Source of the DNA: Cristatella mucedo
Lineage: Eukaryota; Bryozoa; Phylactolaemata; Cristatellidae
NCBI GenBank assembly: GCA_009760855.2
Contig: WPIO01000054.1
Coordinates: 1,731,001 to 1,795,000, forward strand
Direction of reading: 5' to 3'
Length of the DNA stretch: 64,000 bases
The notes beneath the pieces were generated by a model that did no database searches, had not been told where the DNA came from, and worked only from the letters and a program-made list of their open reading frames with translations. Of this stretch, positions 62,635 through 64,000 are shown in pieces. How positions within the stretch are numbered: the stretch's first letter is position 1; the number at the start of each line of letters is the position of its first letter. The position numbers were made by a program, and so were the translations under genes.

Positions 62635-64000
62635 ATGGCGTGCCCGCCAGACGGCGACGCCGGCGGCGGCGGCCTCGCGCAGCCCGACGGCGAATGGGCG
62701 CCGCCGGCGGAGCTGTCCTTCTGCGCGGGGCTGCTCGCGCGCCCCGACTGCGCGCACGACTTCTGGCGCGAGCGCGGCACGGCCGCGCTGCATCTGTGCC
62801 TCTGGTACGCGGACAGCTGCCGCCGCGGCGGCGGCGCCGCCGCCGACGGCCTCTCCGTAGCGCAGTACGCGCGGCGCCGGGCGATGATAGTCGCCGTGTA
62901 CGGCGTCGCGCTGCACGCCGTCTGTCTGTGCGGCTTCGTCGGCAACGCGCTGACGCTCGCCGTGCTGCGGCGGCGGCGCGAGCTGGCGCGCTCGACCAGC
63001 GCCGTCTACCTGGCCGCCATGCTCGTCGCCGACACGCTGTACCTGGCCGTCAACTACGCGCACTTCGTCGTCGTCGTGGCGCTCGAGGCGGCGCCCTGGG
63101 GCGTGTCGCCGCTGCCCGCCTACAGCCGCGTCGTCGGAGTCCACGTCGTGTCCGACTTTGCGCGCAACGTCGCCGTCCTGCTCGCCATCGCCGTCACCGC
63201 GGACCGCTACGCGCACGTTCGGCGCGGCGCGCGGGCCGGCGCGCGGCGGCCGAGCACGCGGCGCCGGCGGCGGCGCGCGCACCTGCTCTCGCTCCTGCTC
63301 GCGCTCGCCGCCGCCGCCTACGAGGTGCCGCGCGCGCTCCTGCTGCGCGTCGTCGCCGACGACGCCGAGCCGACGCTTTCGCCGCCGCAGCAGACGCCGT
63401 CGCAGCAGCGATCGATCTGGGGCAACGACGATGGCGGCGGCGGCGGCACGGCCGCCGCCATCGTGGCCGCCGCCACAGCGTTAGCCACGCAGCCGCCGCC
63501 GCCGCAGCCGCCGCCGTCCGACGCCTCCTCCGCGCCGCCCTCGACGGCGCCCCTGCCGCCTCCGTGCCGGTTCGAGGCGCCGACGTACGTCATTGACGTC
63601 GACCACGCGCTCGTCTCTCGAGACGCCGAAGAAGCGCTGACGTACGTCGGTCACGCGGCGTTCATGCTTGCGCCTCTCGTGGCGCTCGCCGTGCTGACGG
63701 CGCTGCTGATTCGCGCCATCGGCCAGTGGACGGCCAAGCGTCGAAGCCTGTCCAGCCGCAGGGCGTCTTCGAAAAAAGCGGCGGCGGCGGCGGCGTCGGA
63801 CGCCGCCAGCCTGAACGCTGTGCTGCTCGGCATCGCCGTCACCTTCGTCGTCTGCTCGACGCCAATGGCCGTCGTCGGAGTGCTGCGCGCCGTCGCCGAG
63901 CTGGACGACTTCTTCGGCGAAACGACCGCCGGCGTGCTCGTGTTCTACCTTGCTCTCACGGCGCTCAGCGTCAACGCCGCCAGCAACGCGCCGCTGTTCT
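62635..64000 (+). CDS. Rhodopsin-family GPCR (peptide-receptor-like), runs past the window end
   Basis: The ATG at 62635 opens a single uninterrupted frame of 455 codons to the window edge. Order: a four-Cys N-terminus (residues 30-62); TM1 about 84-111 with G-N (103-104); TM2 about 121-146 with LVAD; TM3 about 172-195 ending A-D-R-Y; an Arg-rich loop; TM4; an expanded extracellular loop 2 with Gly/Ala/Pro runs and one Cys; TM5 with A-P-L; a basic/Ser loop; TM6 with CSTP; TM7 with N-A-A-S-N. It resembles FMRFamide/neuropeptide receptors and would couple to G proteins at the plasma membrane. Oddities: no Cys at the usual start of TM3 for the conserved disulfide, and no Trp in TM4. Composition is extremely GC-rich. 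The ligand is unknown. Confidence 0.85.
   Translation, partial: MACPPDGDAGGGGLAQPDGEWAPPAELSFCAGLLARPDCAHDFWRERGTAALHLCLWYADSCRRGGGAAADGLSVAQYARRRAMIVAVYGVALHAVCLCGFVGNALTLAVLRRRRELARSTSAVYLAAMLVADTLYLAVNYAHFVVVVALEAAPWGVSPLPAYSRVVGVHVVSDFARNVAVLLAIAVTADRYAHVRRGARAGARRPSTRRRRRRAHLLSLLLALAAAAYEVPRALLLRVVADDAEPTLSPPQQTPSQQRSIWGNDDGGGGGTAAAIVAAATALATQPPPPQPPPSDASSAPPSTAPLPPPCRFEAPTYVIDVDHALVSRDAEEALTYVGHAAFMLAPLVALAVLTALLIRAIGQWTAKRRSLSSRRASSKKAAAAAASDAASLNAVLLGIAVTFVVCSTPMAVVGVLRAVAELDDFFGETTAGVLVFYLALTALSVNAASNAPLF

Noticed and set aside
62455..63282. Long open frames opposite and out of frame to the GPCR (275 and 318 codons)
   Set aside because: They are Arg/Ala/Pro-rich shadows created by extreme GC content. 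The GPCR frame shows the transmembrane pattern and motifs.

Overview
The window looks like nuclear DNA of an invertebrate animal that I cannot name. It carries an intron-free rhodopsin-type GPCR, spliced exons with clean GT/AG borders and chaining phases, L2/CR1-type LINEs with an APE endonuclease and YADD reverse transcriptase, tRNA-derived SINEs, and many microsatellites. Host sequence is GC-balanced to very GC-rich, reaching an extreme at 58-64 kb.

Layout. 1-10.9 kb: repeat-rich DNA without a gene I can defend, holding one decayed LINE (5195-7437) nested with a SINE and AT-rich DNA. About 11.1-32.4 kb: a sharply AT-rich, intron-free island that is a decayed Polinton/Maverick (adintovirus-like) element. 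It encodes a protein-primed family B DNA polymerase, FtsK/HerA-type packaging ATPase, adenain-type protease, double-jelly-roll major capsid protein, two penton-like proteins, a retrovirus-like integrase, a YqaJ-type exonuclease, two phage-fibre-like proteins, zinc-ribbon proteins and a cluster of small unknown genes. A 3-kb LINE sits inside the polymerase gene, flanked by a 10-bp target duplication. Stops and frameshifts hit most of the large genes, so this is an endogenous relic. 32.4-40.2 kb: LINE fragments and unassigned DNA. 40.2-61.9 kb: a mosaic of SINEs, LINE tails and minisatellites that contains two spliced minus-strand host genes. Gene A (60175 to about 55165) starts with a signal peptide ending immediately before His and resembles secreted LPMO-like proteins. 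Gene B (48504 to 41287, ends not found) encodes an extracellular, sequon-rich protein. 62.6-64.0 kb: a plus-strand GPCR gene running off the window.

How the parts relate. In the viral element the polymerase and integrase lie at opposite ends. Packaging and capsid genes occupy the centre, and the protease faces the ATPase across a 21-bp divergent promoter. Nearly every viral start codon is preceded by a TATATAG-type motif a few bases upstream, which looks like one shared (probably late) promoter class. In the host DNA, two SINE families coexist with one dominant LINE family. One SINE family ends in a copy of the LINE 3' tail, which suggests that LINE mobilised it.
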